From the NCBI RefSeq assembly GCF_013359815.1, contig NZ_JABMCF010000035.1:1-64000 (forward strand): a stretch of DNA of 64,000 nt, written 5' to 3'. Positions 27,197 to 35,922 of this stretch are shown piece by piece (within the stretch, counting starts at the first letter, position 1; every line of letters starts with the position of its first letter). The notes under the pieces were generated by a model that made no database searches, was not told the origin of the DNA, and was given only the letters and a program-made list of their open reading frames with translations. This stretch comes from Curtobacterium flaccumfaciens (lineage in GTDB: Bacteria; Actinomycetota; Actinomycetes; Actinomycetales; Microbacteriaceae). The translations under genes and the position numbers were made by a program.

Positions 27197-27820
27197 ATGC
27201 AGCTCCAGTTCGCCATGGACACCCTGACCACCGAAGCCGCCCTCGAGCTCGCCGCCGCGGCCGCGCCGCACGTCGACGTCCTCGAGCTCGGCACGCCCCT
27301 GATCAAGAGCGCCGGCCTGTCCGCCGTCACCGCGATCAAGGAAGCACACCCCGACAAGATCGTGTTCGCCGACCTCAAGACCATGGACGCCGGTGAGCTC
27401 GAGGCCGACATCGCCTTCTCGGCCGGTGCCGACCTGGTCACCGTCCTCGGTGTCGCCGGCGACTCGACGATCGTCGGTGCCGTCAAGGCCGCCAAGAAGC
27501 ACGGCAAGGGCATCGTCGTCGACCTGATCGGCGTCTCCGACAAGGCCGCCCGTGCCCGCGAGGTCGTCGCGCTCGGCGCCGAGTTCGTCGAGGTCCACGC
27601 CGGGCTCGACGAGCAGGCGGAAGAGGGCTTCACGTTCTCGACCCTGCTCGACGCCGGCAAGGACTCGGGCGTCCCGTTCTCGATCGCGGGCGGCGTGAAC
27701 GCGTCCTCGGTCGCCTCGGTGCAGGAGGCCGGTGCCCGCATCGCCGTCGCCGGCAGCGCGATCTACAGCGCCTCGGACGTCGGCGCAGCAGCAGCCGAGA
27801 TCCGCGCCGCCATCAAGTAG
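27197..27820 (+). CDS. hxlA: 3-hexulose-6-phosphate synthase
   Basis: 207 residues, orotidine-decarboxylase fold, condensing formaldehyde with ribulose 5-phosphate (or the reverse, supplying pentose phosphates). Signatures: LELGTPLIKSAG (about 31-42), FADLKTMDAGE (about 57-67) with the Asp-Lys-Asp catalytic set, VDLIGV and EVHAGLDEQAEEG, and the phosphate loops IAGGVNASS and VAGSAIY. Start ATG 27197 follows a GAAAGG Shine-Dalgarno site; a longer start at 27125 would run back through hxlB. Role is either formaldehyde detoxification or pentose supply; the context does not decide. Confidence 0.93.
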   Translation: MQLQFAMDTLTTEAALELAAAAAPHVDVLELGTPLIKSAGLSAVTAIKEAHPDKIVFADLKTMDAGELEADIAFSAGADLVTVLGVAGDSTIVGAVKAAKKHGKGIVVDLIGVSDKAARAREVVALGAEFVEVHAGLDEQAEEGFTFSTLLDAGKDSGVPFSIAGGVNASSVASVQEAGARIAVAGSAIYSASDVGAAAAEIRAAIK

Positions 27821-27849
27821 CGCGTCTCGGTCGCCCGTTGCGGGCGACA

Positions 27850-27904
27850 TCGTGAGCAGGAATGGTCGGGTGTGCACGTCGCACCCGACCATTCCTGCTC
27901 ACGA
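27850..27904. repeat. Palindromic repeat, family 1, copy 2
   Basis: Perfect 23-base arms (27850-27872 and 27882-27904) around a nine-base loop, with the family core GTGAGCAGGAATGGTCGGGT. It lies between hxlA and the hydrolase gene and may end the hxl transcript. No T-run follows. Confidence 0.87.
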
Positions 27905-27944
27905 AGCGAACGCCGCCGGCTCGGATGCGCCGTACGGTGGCCAC

Positions 27945-28667
27945 ATGAACCGAGCGCTGCGCTGGACCACCTGGATCGTCGCCGTCGTCGTGCTGATCGC
28001 GGTGGTGTTCCTCGTCTGGGCGCACATCGTGATGCAGGGCACCCGTAGCGCCGCCCTGCAGGTCTGGCGCGACGACCGGATCGCGGTCCGGGACGCCGGT
28101 GACTCGGTGGTGATGACCCCGACCGGCCAGGCCGACGGGGTCGGGATCGTCTTCATCCCCGGCGCGAAGGTCGATCCGTACGCCTACATGGCCACGTTCC
28201 GGCAGGTGGTCGCCAACGGCACGACGGTGGTCATCACGAAGCCGACGCTGAACCTCGCGTTCTTCGACACCCGGCCGCTCGCGACGTTCGAGGCTCACGC
28301 CCCCTCGGTCACACGCTGGGGGGTCGGTGGGCACTCCCTGGGTGGGGTCCGCGCGTGCCAGCTCGCCCAGGACGCCGACGGCCTGCTGCTGCTCGGCAGC
28401 TACTGCGCGAACGACATCAGCCGGTCGTACATCGACGTGCTGAGCGTCTCCGGTTCGCGTGACGGCCTGTCCACACCGGCCAAGGTCGACGCCGCGCGGG
28501 ACAAGCTGCCGTCGACCGCCACCATGACCGAGATCCAGGGCTCGAACCACGCCGACTTCGGTGCCTACGGCGACCAGCCGGGCGACCGCACGGCGACCAT
28601 CAGCCGTGCTGATGCCCGCCAGCAGATCTCGGACGCGATCGAGGCCTGGGTGCGCGACCTGCGCTGA
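27945..28667 (+). CDS. Alpha/beta hydrolase, membrane-anchored
   Basis: 240 residues. A single N-terminal membrane segment (about 8-30) is followed by an alpha/beta hydrolase domain. The nucleophile elbow is GGHSLGGVRA (about 128-137); an oxyanion strand GIVFIPGAKVDP precedes it and GSNHADFG supplies the likely catalytic His. TACGGT (27933-27938) lies six bases before the ATG. Substrate unknown; the family also contains lysophospholipase-like enzymes. Confidence 0.8.
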   Translation: MNRALRWTTWIVAVVVLIAVVFLVWAHIVMQGTRSAALQVWRDDRIAVRDAGDSVVMTPTGQADGVGIVFIPGAKVDPYAYMATFRQVVANGTTVVITKPTLNLAFFDTRPLATFEAHAPSVTRWGVGGHSLGGVRACQLAQDADGLLLLGSYCANDISRSYIDVLSVSGSRDGLSTPAKVDAARDKLPSTATMTEIQGSNHADFGAYGDQPGDRTATISRADARQQISDAIEAWVRDLR

Positions 28668-28689
28668 CCACTCGGGCGGACCGGCGGAC

Positions 28690-28732
28690 GCACCACGGGT
28701 CTCCAGACGGTCTGCCTGGAGGCCCGTGGTGC
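28690..28732. terminator. Hairpin between convergent genes
   Basis: Arms GCACCACGGGTCTCCAG and CTGGAGGCCCGTGGTGC pair almost perfectly around nine bases, centred between the hydrolase (+) and the permease (-) stops. No U-tract on either side. A bidirectional terminator is the likely role. Confidence 0.75.
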
Positions 28733-28738
28733 GTGACG

Positions 28739-30094
28739 TCAGTGGATCACGCCCGCCTCGTGGTCGCGTCCGGAACGGCGCCCGGTGAACCGGGCGACGA
28801 AGTACAGGACCACGCCGACGGCGAGCAGGATCGCGGCGTAGAGCCAGACCTGACCGCTCTGCTGCGTCAGCAGCAGGATGCACGACAGCACCCCGAGCAC
28901 CGGGACGAACGTCCAGACCTTGAAGTGGTCGTGCTCGACGTGGTCGCGGCGGAGCACCAGGACGGCGACGTTCGTGCTGATGAACACGAAGAGCAGCAGG
29001 AGCACGACGGTCTCGGCCAGCACGCCCACGTCGCCCACCAGGGTCAGGAGCATCGCGACGACCGTGGTGGCGACGATGGCGGTCCACGGGGTCTTCCGGT
29101 TCGGCAGGACCTTCGCGAGCAGGGCGGGCAGGAGCCGCTGCTCGGCCATGCCGTAGGTCACGCGGCTCGACATGATCATCGTGAGCAGTGCGCCGTTCGC
29201 GACGGCGACCAGGGCGATGAGGCTGAAGACCCAGTCGGGGATCGGGACGCCGGTGGCGGAGACGACCGCGAGCAGCGGGCCGCTGGACTCGGACAGCTCC
29301 GAAGCGGGCAGCGCGATCGCACTGGCGAGGGCGACGAGGACGTAGACGACGCCGGCCGTGGCGAGGGCGCCGAACAGGGCCTTCGGGTAGACGCGGCGGG
29401 GGTCGCGGACCTCCTCCGCGATGTTGGCGGACGTCTCGAAACCGACGAACGAGTAGTAGGCGACGATCGCGGCGCTCAGGGTCGCCAGGGCCGGGTTCGC
29501 CTCGGACGGGAACGCGCCGATCCGGGAGACGTCACCGCCGCCACCGCCGAGCATCACGGCCACGACGACGATCACGATGACGAGGCCGGAGACCTCGATG
29601 ATCGTCATCACGACGTTGCTCTTGAGCGAGTCGGAGATGCCGCGGGCGTTCAGGCAGGCGATCAGGGCGAGGAAGACGATCGCGGTGGGCACGGGCGGCA
29701 GGTCGACGAACGTGCCGAGGTAGTCGCCGGCGAAGGCGAGCGACAGGCCGGCGGCGCTCGTGACGCCGGCGGCGAGCATGCTGAACCCGACCAGGAACGA
29801 GACGATCGGCGCCTTGTAGGCCCGTTCGGCGAAGACCGCGGCACCGCCGGCCTTCGGGTACTTCGTCACGAGTTCGGCGTAGGAGCCCGCGGTGAGCAGG
29901 GCCAGCAGGAGCGCGAGCACCAGCGGCGCCCAGAGTGCACCGCCGACGTCCTTGGCCAGCGTCCCCATCAGGGCGTAGATGCCGGCGCCGAGCACGTCGC
30001 CGAGGATGAAGAGGAACAGCAGCGGGCCGGTGATCGCCTGGCGGAGCTTCGACTGCGTGCCGTCGTGGGGTGCGGCCGTGGTGTCGCTGGTCAT
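28739..30094 (-). CDS. APC-family amino acid permease
   Basis: 451 residues with about 12 membrane segments. The N-terminal helix GDVLGAGIYALMGTLAKDVG carries the APC unwound-helix glycine pattern, and VGFETSANIAEEVRDPRRVYP (read in parts) is the classic loop after TM6. A GAAAGG Shine-Dalgarno site precedes ATG 30094; upstream open sequence to 30208 is rejected because it lacks coding features. Transported amino acid cannot be assigned. Divergent from the beta-PGM/GH65 operon. Confidence 0.87.
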   Translation of the reverse strand: MTSDTTAAPHDGTQSKLRQAITGPLLFLFILGDVLGAGIYALMGTLAKDVGGALWAPLVLALLLALLTAGSYAELVTKYPKAGGAAVFAERAYKAPIVSFLVGFSMLAAGVTSAAGLSLAFAGDYLGTFVDLPPVPTAIVFLALIACLNARGISDSLKSNVVMTIIEVSGLVIVIVVVAVMLGGGGGDVSRIGAFPSEANPALATLSAAIVAYYSFVGFETSANIAEEVRDPRRVYPKALFGALATAGVVYVLVALASAIALPASELSESSGPLLAVVSATGVPIPDWVFSLIALVAVANGALLTMIMSSRVTYGMAEQRLLPALLAKVLPNRKTPWTAIVATTVVAMLLTLVGDVGVLAETVVLLLLFVFISTNVAVLVLRRDHVEHDHFKVWTFVPVLGVLSCILLLTQQSGQVWLYAAILLAVGVVLYFVARFTGRRSGRDHEAGVIH

Positions 30095-30295
30095 GGTGGT
30101 GCCTTTCGTCCGGGTCAGCGTGCCGGGGCATGTCTCAGAGGCCTCACAGGTGCACCGTGGCGGGGGTCCTCCCTGCACAGCGGAGCGCCCGGTGAACTCT
30201 CTCCACATGGTGCGGCGCGTCCGAACGTCCGGACTGGAGCGGTCCTAGACTCGTCGCGAGCCATTCGTCCACCACCAGTCCCCGGAGGACCGCAG

Positions 30296-31063
30296 ATGAC
30301 GACGCAGGACCAGCGCACGCCCGCGCGACTCAGTGACCAGCGAGCGCTCCTGTTCGACCTCGACGGCGTGCTCACCCCGACCGCCGACGTCCACATGCGT
30401 GCGTGGAGCCGACTGTTCACGCCGTACCTCGAAGCACACGGGGTCGCGCCGTACACCGAGCAGGACTACTTCACCTCCATCGACGGCAAGCCCCGCTACG
30501 ACGGCGTGCGCTCGTTGCTCGAGTCGCGCGGCATCGACCTGCCGCAGGGCACCCCCGACGACGCGCCCGACACCGACACGGTGTGCGGGCTCGGCAACCG
30601 GAAGAACGCGGAGTTCACCGCCGAGCTCGACGAGCACGGCGTCGAGCCCTACCCGGGCTCGCTCCGGTTCCTGACCGCCGCGATCGCCGCAGGCATGTCC
30701 GTCGCGGTCGTCTCCAGCTCGGCGAACGCCACGTCGGTGCTCCGGACGGCGGGCATCCTCGACCGGTTCCCCGTCGTCGTCGACGGGCTCGTCGCGCGCC
30801 AGGACGGCCTGACCGGCAAGCCCGCTCCCGACACCTACCTCGACGCAGCGACCCGGTTCGGACTCACTGCCGCCGAGTGCGTCGTGGTCGAGGACGCCAC
30901 CAGCGGGGTCGAAGCCGGCCGCAACGGATCGTTCGGTCTCGTCGTCGGTGTCGACCGCGGCGCCGGGGCGGATGCCCTGCGCGAGCACGGTGCCGACGTC
31001 GTCGTGTCCGACCTCGACGAACTCATCGACCAGCTGCCCGCACCGGCCACCAGCACGACGTAG
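30296..31063 (+). CDS. Beta-phosphoglucomutase family HAD hydrolase
   Basis: 255 residues. HAD motif I is LLFDLDGVLT (with DxD for phosphotransfer), motif II is AVVSSSANAT, motif III Lys is in TGKPAPDTYL and motif IV is VVVEDATSGVEAG. The cap domain sits between. It converts beta-glucose 1-phosphate to glucose 6-phosphate when partnered with a GH65 phosphorylase, which follows after 73 bases. TAGACT at 30245-30250 and GGAGGA at 30284-30289 give a leadered transcript, unlike many neighbours. Confidence 0.88.
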   Translation: MTTQDQRTPARLSDQRALLFDLDGVLTPTADVHMRAWSRLFTPYLEAHGVAPYTEQDYFTSIDGKPRYDGVRSLLESRGIDLPQGTPDDAPDTDTVCGLGNRKNAEFTAELDEHGVEPYPGSLRFLTAAIAAGMSVAVVSSSANATSVLRTAGILDRFPVVVDGLVARQDGLTGKPAPDTYLDAATRFGLTAAECVVVEDATSGVEAGRNGSFGLVVGVDRGAGADALREHGADVVVSDLDELIDQLPAPATSTT

Positions 31064-31136
31064 GCCACCCGGCCGGACGCTCCCTGGCTGCCGGCCGCAC
31101 CGACGTACCCATCTCCCTCCCTTCCCACGGAGCAGC

Positions 31137-33647
31137 ATGAACCCCATCACCTCGGACCCCCTCGACCGCGTCCGCTACCCGATCGACGAGTGGGCCCTCG
31201 TCGAGACCGAGTACACCCCCGACGAGCAGGGCGTCGCTGAGACGAACTTCGCCGTCGGCAACGGGTACCTCGGCCTGCGCGGCAACCTCGACGAAGGCCG
31301 TGGCGGCGTGCAGTACGGCACGTACATCAACGGGTTCCACGAGACCTGGCCGATCCGGCACGCGGAAGACGCCTTCGGCTTCGCGAAGACCGGGCAGACG
31401 ATCATCAACGCGCCGGACGCCAAGGTCATCCGCCTCTACGTCGACGACGAGCCGCTCGTGCTGGCCGAGGCCGACATCCTCCGGCACACCCGTCGGCTGG
31501 AGTTCCGCGGCGGGTACCTGTTCCGCGAGACCGAGTGGTCGACGCCATCCGGTAAGCGGGTGCTCATCCGGGCACGTCGACTCGTGTCGTTCACCGACCG
31601 GCACCTCGCCGTCATCGACTACGAGGTCACGGTGCTCGACGCGGACGCCTCGATCCTGCTGTCGAGCCAGATCCTCAACCGCCAGGACGTGCAGGACGAG
31701 TACCACGCCGGCATGCGGGCCGCGGCGAACGCCTTCGACCCCCGCAAGGCCGAGTCGTTCACCGAGCGGGTGCTCGTGCCGAAGCTCAAGCGCAGCACCG
31801 GCGGCCGTTCGGTCCTCGGGTACCAGGCGTCCAGCTCCGGCATGACGATCTGCGTCGGCGTCGAGCACCACATCGAGACCGAGAACAGCTGGGACGAGTC
31901 GTCGTCGATCGAGGACGACCTGGCGAAGCACGTCTACCGGGTGCAGGCCCGCGCGGGGCAGCCCATCCGGCTCGTGAAGCACGTGGTCTACCACACCTCC
32001 CGCGGGGTGCCCGTGCGCGAGCTCGCCGACCGGTGCGACCGCACGCTCGACCGCGCGCACGCCGAGAACGTCGACGAGACCTTCGCGAAGCAGCGCGACT
32101 GGCTCGACGACTACTGGGCCCGCAGCGACGTCGAGATCGCCGGTCAGCCCGCGATCCAGCAGGCCGTCCGCTGGAACCTCTTCCAGCTCGCGCAGGCCAC
32201 CGCCCGCACCGACGGCCACGGCATCGCCGCGAAGGGCGTCACCGGCTCCGGCTACGGCGGCCACTACTTCTGGGACATGGAGATCTACGTCCTGCCGTTC
32301 CTGTCGTACACGGCGCCGATCGTCGCGCGGAACGCCCTGCGCTTCCGCTACAACATGCTCGACGCGGCACGGGCGCGGGCGCGCGAGCTGAACCAGCGCG
32401 GCGCCCTGTTCCCGTGGCGGACGATCAACGGTGAAGAGTCCAGCGCGTACTACGCCGCCGGCACCGCGCAGTACCACATCGACGCCGACATCTCGCATGC
32501 GCTCATGCAGTACGTGCGGGCCTCGGGCGACCGCGAGTTCCTGAAGCGCGGCGCCATCGACGTGCTCGTCGAGACCGCGCGGCTCTGGGCCGACCTCGGG
32601 TTCTGGCGGTCGAACGGTGACAAGAAGTTCCACATCGACGGCGTCACCGGACCGGACGAGTACACGACCGTCGTCGACGACAACCTCTACACGAACGTCA
32701 TGGCGCGGGCGAACCTGTGGTTCGCCGTCAACGCCTGCCGCGAGCTCGCCGCCGACGACGCCGAAGAGTACGACCGCATGGTGCGCCGGACCGGTCTGCA
32801 GCCGGACGAGCTCGTCGAGTGGGAGCACGCCGCGGAGTCGATGGAGATCCCCTTCGACCCGCACCGCGGCATCCACCCGCAGGACGCCCAGTTCCTCGAC
32901 AAGGAACTCTGGGACCTCGAGAACACCCCTGAGTCCAAGCGCCCGCTGCTGCTCCACTACCACCCGCTGGTGATCTACCGGTTCCAGGTGCTCAAGCAGG
33001 CCGACGTCGTGCTCGCGCTGTTCCTGCAGGGGCACGAGTTCACCGCGGCCGAGAAGCGTCGCGACTTCGACTACTACGACGCACTCACCACCGGCGACTC
33101 GACGCTGTCCGCGGTCGTGCAGTCGATCATGGCGGCCGAGGTCGGGTACCACGACCTCGCCGACCAGTACTTCCAGACCGCGCTCTACGTCGACCTGGCG
33201 GACCTGCACGGCAACACCTCGGACGGCGTGCACATCGCGTCGACCGGTGGCATCTGGGGTGCGCTCGTCAACGGCTTCGGTGGCATGCGCGACCACGGCG
33301 GGCGGATGAGCTTCAACCCGCGGCTGCCGAAGCACTGGGACCGTCTGTCCTACCGTCTGACGGTGCGCGGATCGCGGGTCCGGGTCGACCTCGAGCAGGA
33401 AGCCATGACGCTCACGGTCGAGACCGGTTCGGGCTTCACGGTGTGGGTGCACAACCAGCAGTGGGACATCGAGGCGGGGGAGCCCACCGTGGTGCCGCTG
33501 CCGCACCACGGGCCGCGCATGTCCGGGCATGCCCCGACCACGAGCGACATCCAGGGCACGCTGCGGGCGGACGGCTCGGTCATCACCGCGTCGATCCCGA
33601 CGATCTCCCTGGAGCGCGACTTCGACCTCGACGACTCGACCGGCTGA
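31137..33647 (+). CDS. GH65-family disaccharide phosphorylase
   Basis: 836 residues, cytoplasmic (no signal peptide). GH65 enzymes phosphorolyse alpha-linked glucosides (maltose, trehalose, kojibiose and others) to beta-glucose 1-phosphate. An N-terminal beta-sandwich starts ETNFAVGNGYLGLRGN; the (alpha/alpha)6 core has GYGGHYFWDMEIYVLPFL (about 380-397) and the catalytic Glu in DGVTGPDEYTTVVDDNLYTN (about 502-521). HIASTGGIWGALVNGFGGMR contains the phosphate-binding residues. Coupling to beta-PGM supports phosphorylase rather than hydrolase activity. Which disaccharide is used is not evident. Confidence 0.9.
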   Translation: MNPITSDPLDRVRYPIDEWALVETEYTPDEQGVAETNFAVGNGYLGLRGNLDEGRGGVQYGTYINGFHETWPIRHAEDAFGFAKTGQTIINAPDAKVIRLYVDDEPLVLAEADILRHTRRLEFRGGYLFRETEWSTPSGKRVLIRARRLVSFTDRHLAVIDYEVTVLDADASILLSSQILNRQDVQDEYHAGMRAAANAFDPRKAESFTERVLVPKLKRSTGGRSVLGYQASSSGMTICVGVEHHIETENSWDESSSIEDDLAKHVYRVQARAGQPIRLVKHVVYHTSRGVPVRELADRCDRTLDRAHAENVDETFAKQRDWLDDYWARSDVEIAGQPAIQQAVRWNLFQLAQATARTDGHGIAAKGVTGSGYGGHYFWDMEIYVLPFLSYTAPIVARNALRFRYNMLDAARARARELNQRGALFPWRTINGEESSAYYAAGTAQYHIDADISHALMQYVRASGDREFLKRGAIDVLVETARLWADLGFWRSNGDKKFHIDGVTGPDEYTTVVDDNLYTNVMARANLWFAVNACRELAADDAEEYDRMVRRTGLQPDELVEWEHAAESMEIPFDPHRGIHPQDAQFLDKELWDLENTPESKRPLLLHYHPLVIYRFQVLKQADVVLALFLQGHEFTAAEKRRDFDYYDALTTGDSTLSAVVQSIMAAEVGYHDLADQYFQTALYVDLADLHGNTSDGVHIASTGGIWGALVNGFGGMRDHGGRMSFNPRLPKHWDRLSYRLTVRGSRVRVDLEQEAMTLTVETGSGFTVWVHNQQWDIEAGEPTVVPLPHHGPRMSGHAPTTSDIQGTLRADGSVITASIPTISLERDFDLDDSTG

Positions 33648-33675
33648 CGCCAGTTCCTGCGCTGCGCTGCAGTCG

Positions 33676-33716
33676 CACGTCGCCCCGGTTCCGCCTCGCG
33701 GGGCCGGGGCGACGTG
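33676..33716 (+). terminator. Hairpin after the GH65 gene
   Basis: Arms CACGTCGCCCCGG (33676-33688) and CCGGGGCGACGTG (33704-33716) pair perfectly over 13 bases with a 15-base loop, 29 bases after the GH65 stop. A short TGTT follows. Likely ends the beta-PGM/GH65 transcript. Confidence 0.75.
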
Positions 33717-33838
33717 TGTTCCCGGGCGTTCCCGGCGCCTCCGAACGCGTCCAGTCGGTCCGGGGCACCGTGGTCTGCCGTGCCCCTCGGGTCGATGGCG
33801 TCTCCCCGGGCACGGTTCGTGCAACGAGAGGAGACATC

Positions 33839-34606
33839 ATGGGCAACCGGTTCGAGGGCAAGGTCGCGATCGTCACGGGCGCGGGGTCCGGCATCGGTGA
33901 GGCGACGGTGCGGGCGTTCATCGACGAGGGCGCTTCGGTCGTGCTGACCGACAGCGTCGAGGAGAAGGTCCGCGCGGTGGGCGACTCCCTGCCGACGCAC
34001 CGGGTCGTCGCCCTGCACGCCGACGTGGCGAGCCCGGAGGACTGGGAGACCGTCGTTTCGGCGGCGATCGACCGCTTCGACCGGCTCGACGTCCTGGTGA
34101 ACAACGCCGGGACCTTCAGCTCCGGCGACATCACCGACATCAGCACGGCCGAGTGGCGCCGGGTCATCGAGACCGACCTGTCCGGTGTGTTCTACGGCAC
34201 CCGGGCGGCCCTGCCGTTCCTGCGCGAGACGAAGGGGTCGATCGTCAACACCTCGTCGGTCTCCGGTGAGGACGCCGACTGGCGGATGAGCCCCTACAAC
34301 GCGGCGAAGGGTGGCGTGACGAACTTCACCAAGGCCGCCGCGCTCGACAACGGGCAGTTCGGCGTCCGCGTCAACGCCGTCGCTCCGGGGCTCATCTGGA
34401 CCGACCTGACCCAGGAGCAGGCGGAGGACGAGGCCCTGCAGTCGAAGTTCACCGAGCGCATCGCCCTCGGCCGCGGGGGTCGCTCTGCCGAGGTCGCCGA
34501 GGCGATCCTGTTCCTGGCCAGCGACGCGGCCTCGTTCATCACGGGTGCGGTCCTGCCGGTGGACGGCGGCACCATGGCGAGCAACGGGCAGCCGCCGCAA
34601 GCCTGA
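33839..34606 (+). CDS. SDR-family NAD(P)-dependent oxidoreductase
   Basis: 255 residues. TGAGSGIGEATV (about 12-23) binds the cofactor, NNAGTFSSGD follows the fourth strand, and Ser, Tyr and Lys are in NTSSVSGEDADWRMSPYNAAK. VLPVDGGTMASNG closes the family pattern. A strong GAGGAG Shine-Dalgarno site precedes the ATG, chosen over an upstream in-frame start at 33443 that lies inside GH65. Monocistronic by spacing. Substrate unknown. Confidence 0.87.
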   Translation: MGNRFEGKVAIVTGAGSGIGEATVRAFIDEGASVVLTDSVEEKVRAVGDSLPTHRVVALHADVASPEDWETVVSAAIDRFDRLDVLVNNAGTFSSGDITDISTAEWRRVIETDLSGVFYGTRAALPFLRETKGSIVNTSSVSGEDADWRMSPYNAAKGGVTNFTKAAALDNGQFGVRVNAVAPGLIWTDLTQEQAEDEALQSKFTERIALGRGGRSAEVAEAILFLASDAASFITGAVLPVDGGTMASNGQPPQA

Positions 34607-34630
34607 GCCGTCCCGGCCCCGGCGGCACCG

Positions 34631-35017
34631 TCAGCTGGCGACGAGCTCGACCTTGAACCGCTCGGCGTCCTCGAGGAAGGCCGCGTGGTGCTCCGGGCCA
34701 CCGGCGAACGGGTGCCGGTCCTCGTACAGGTGGGTCCAGCCGTGATCGGGAGCCTCGGCCCAGAGCCGCTCCACCGTCTCGGCAGTACCGGCGTGGAACG
34801 CCAGGTGGCTGAGCCCCGGTCGGCGGCGGTCGTGATCGCCGTCCAGCGGTGCCGATTCGAGGACGACGTACAACGGGCCGAGCCGCCAGCTCCGGCCGTG
34901 CTCCCAGCGCTGGAACGGCTCGTAGCCGAGTTCGCCGAGCAGCCAGCCCCACGCCCCGGCGGCGGTGTCGAGGTCGGCGGTGCGGAGCTCGACGTGGTGC
35001 AGCGTGCCGAGCGTCAC
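34631..35017 (-). CDS. VOC-family (glyoxalase-like) protein
   Basis: 128 residues: LHHVELRTADLDTAAGAWGW opens the first beta-alpha-beta-beta-beta unit (metal His in HHVEL), SHLAFHAGT starts the second, and AAFLEDAERFKVELVAS closes it. Start GTG 35017 overlaps the DUF1697 stop (GTGA), so it is the second gene of that operon. Likely a small metal-dependent enzyme; substrate unknown. Confidence 0.8.
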   Translation of the reverse strand: MTLGTLHHVELRTADLDTAAGAWGWLLGELGYEPFQRWEHGRSWRLGPLYVVLESAPLDGDHDRRRPGLSHLAFHAGTAETVERLWAEAPDHGWTHLYEDRHPFAGGPEHHAAFLEDAERFKVELVAS

Positions 35018-35529
35018 AGGAGCTTCCGCAGGGTGTTCGTGTTGCGGGTCGTCGTCGTGCGCTTGAAGCGGGCGGCGGCGGCCCGCTTGGCGAACATCGT
35101 GTCGGTACTCGACCCCTTCGGACACGACCAGTAGACGACGCCGTCCCCGCGGGTGACCTGCTCGACCGACTCGTCGAGTTCGAGGTCCGCGACCAACGCG
35201 TCGAGCGCACCGTCGTCGGACCCGAACACGACGTAGTCGTGCCGTTCGTCGGCACGCGCGAAGGGGAACCCGTCGACCACGGCCGCGAGGGCGTCGTGCC
35301 GGACGAGCACGATCCAGGCGTCGTAGCCGAACCGGTCGCGCAACCCCCGCTCGATCGACGTCTTCAGCTGCTCGGCGGGCACGTCGGCGGAGAACACGAC
35401 GTTGCCCGAGGCGAGCACGGTGCGGACGTCGTCGAACCCGAGCCCTCGGAAGAGCTCCGCGAGCTCGGCGCTCCGGATCGTGATGCCGTTCACGTTGACG
35501 CCGCGCAGCAGCGCCACCCACCTGTCCAT
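35014..35529 (-). CDS. DUF1697-domain protein
   Basis: 171 residues covering the whole DUF1697 domain: WVALLRGVNVNG, LRGLGF-like LFRGLGFDDVRTVLASGNVV, and the C-terminal STDTMFAKRAAAARFKRTTT then TRNTNTLRKLL. Biochemical role of the family is unknown. Start ATG 35529 lies six bases after TACCGT (complement of 35536-35541). It is translationally coupled to the VOC gene downstream. Confidence 0.88.
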   Translation of the reverse strand: MDRWVALLRGVNVNGITIRSAELAELFRGLGFDDVRTVLASGNVVFSADVPAEQLKTSIERGLRDRFGYDAWIVLVRHDALAAVVDGFPFARADERHDYVVFGSDDGALDALVADLELDESVEQVTRGDGVVYWSCPKGSSTDTMFAKRAAAARFKRTTTTRNTNTLRKLL

Positions 35530-35555
35530 GTCCGGACGGTAGCGGTCCGGGCCGC

Positions 35556-35822
35556 TCACGTCCACGTCCGGGCCACGCCCCAGCCGGCACCCTGGGGAAC
35601 GATGTCGACCACCAGGGCCTCACCGTCGTCGTCGCTGGTCGCCTGGAAGCGCCAGCCCACGGTGCGCTCGGGCGCATGGGTGATCGCGGTGGGCAGCTCG
35701 GCGCGCGTCACGGTCAGCCGGGTGGGGGTGTCGCTCACCCGCCAGCGCCGTCCGGCCCACACCAGCCGGGTCGGCGTGCCCTCGACCCACCACACCGTGG
35801 CGGCCGTGTCGGTGATCATCAT
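35556..35822 (-). CDS. Small protein behind a LexA box, unknown function
   Basis: 88 residues, Trp- and Thr-rich with no membrane segment; TPTRLVWAGRRWRVSDTPTR is the clearest block and recalls DUF6504-type proteins that occur with the actinobacterial mutasome genes, though I am not sure of the match. Two adjacent ATGs (35822, 35819) follow a GAGGAG Shine-Dalgarno site. A perfect LexA-type box (35836-35851) covers the promoter, so the gene should be DNA-damage induced. Ends 26 bases before the DUF1697 start. Confidence 0.65.
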   Translation of the reverse strand: MMITDTAATVWWVEGTPTRLVWAGRRWRVSDTPTRLTVTRAELPTAITHAPERTVGWRFQATSDDDGEALVVDIVPQGAGWGVARTWT

Positions 35823-35835
35823 CGGGTCTCCTCGT

Positions 35836-35851
35836 TCGAACGTGTGTTCGA
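35836..35851. promoter_or_regulatory. LexA (SOS) box
   Basis: TCGAACGTGTGTTCGA is a perfect inverted repeat with TCGAAC arms and a four-base centre, matching the actinobacterial SOS-box pattern. TACCAT (complement of 35852-35857), a plausible -10 for the minus-strand gene at 35822, is directly adjacent, so LexA would cover the transcription start. Confidence 0.85.
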
Positions 35852-35892
35852 ATGGTAGGCGGCAACCACTGACGGAGCAACCGGCCATTGCG

Positions 35893-35910
35893 TTCAGAAC
35901 ACGTTCTGAA
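35893..35910. promoter_or_regulatory. Palindromic operator of the antitoxin-like gene
   Basis: TTCAGAACACGTTCTGAA, two 8-base arms around AC, abuts the -10 TAGGCT (35911-35916) of the gene at 35923. Its position at -35 and the antitoxin-like product suggest autoregulation. Confidence 0.7.
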
Positions 35911-35922
35911 TAGGCTCGATCC

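Noticed and set aside
31023-33824. Long minus-strand open frame under GH65
   Set aside because: Antisense to a gene with catalytic motifs; product is repetitive Val/Glu/Arg.
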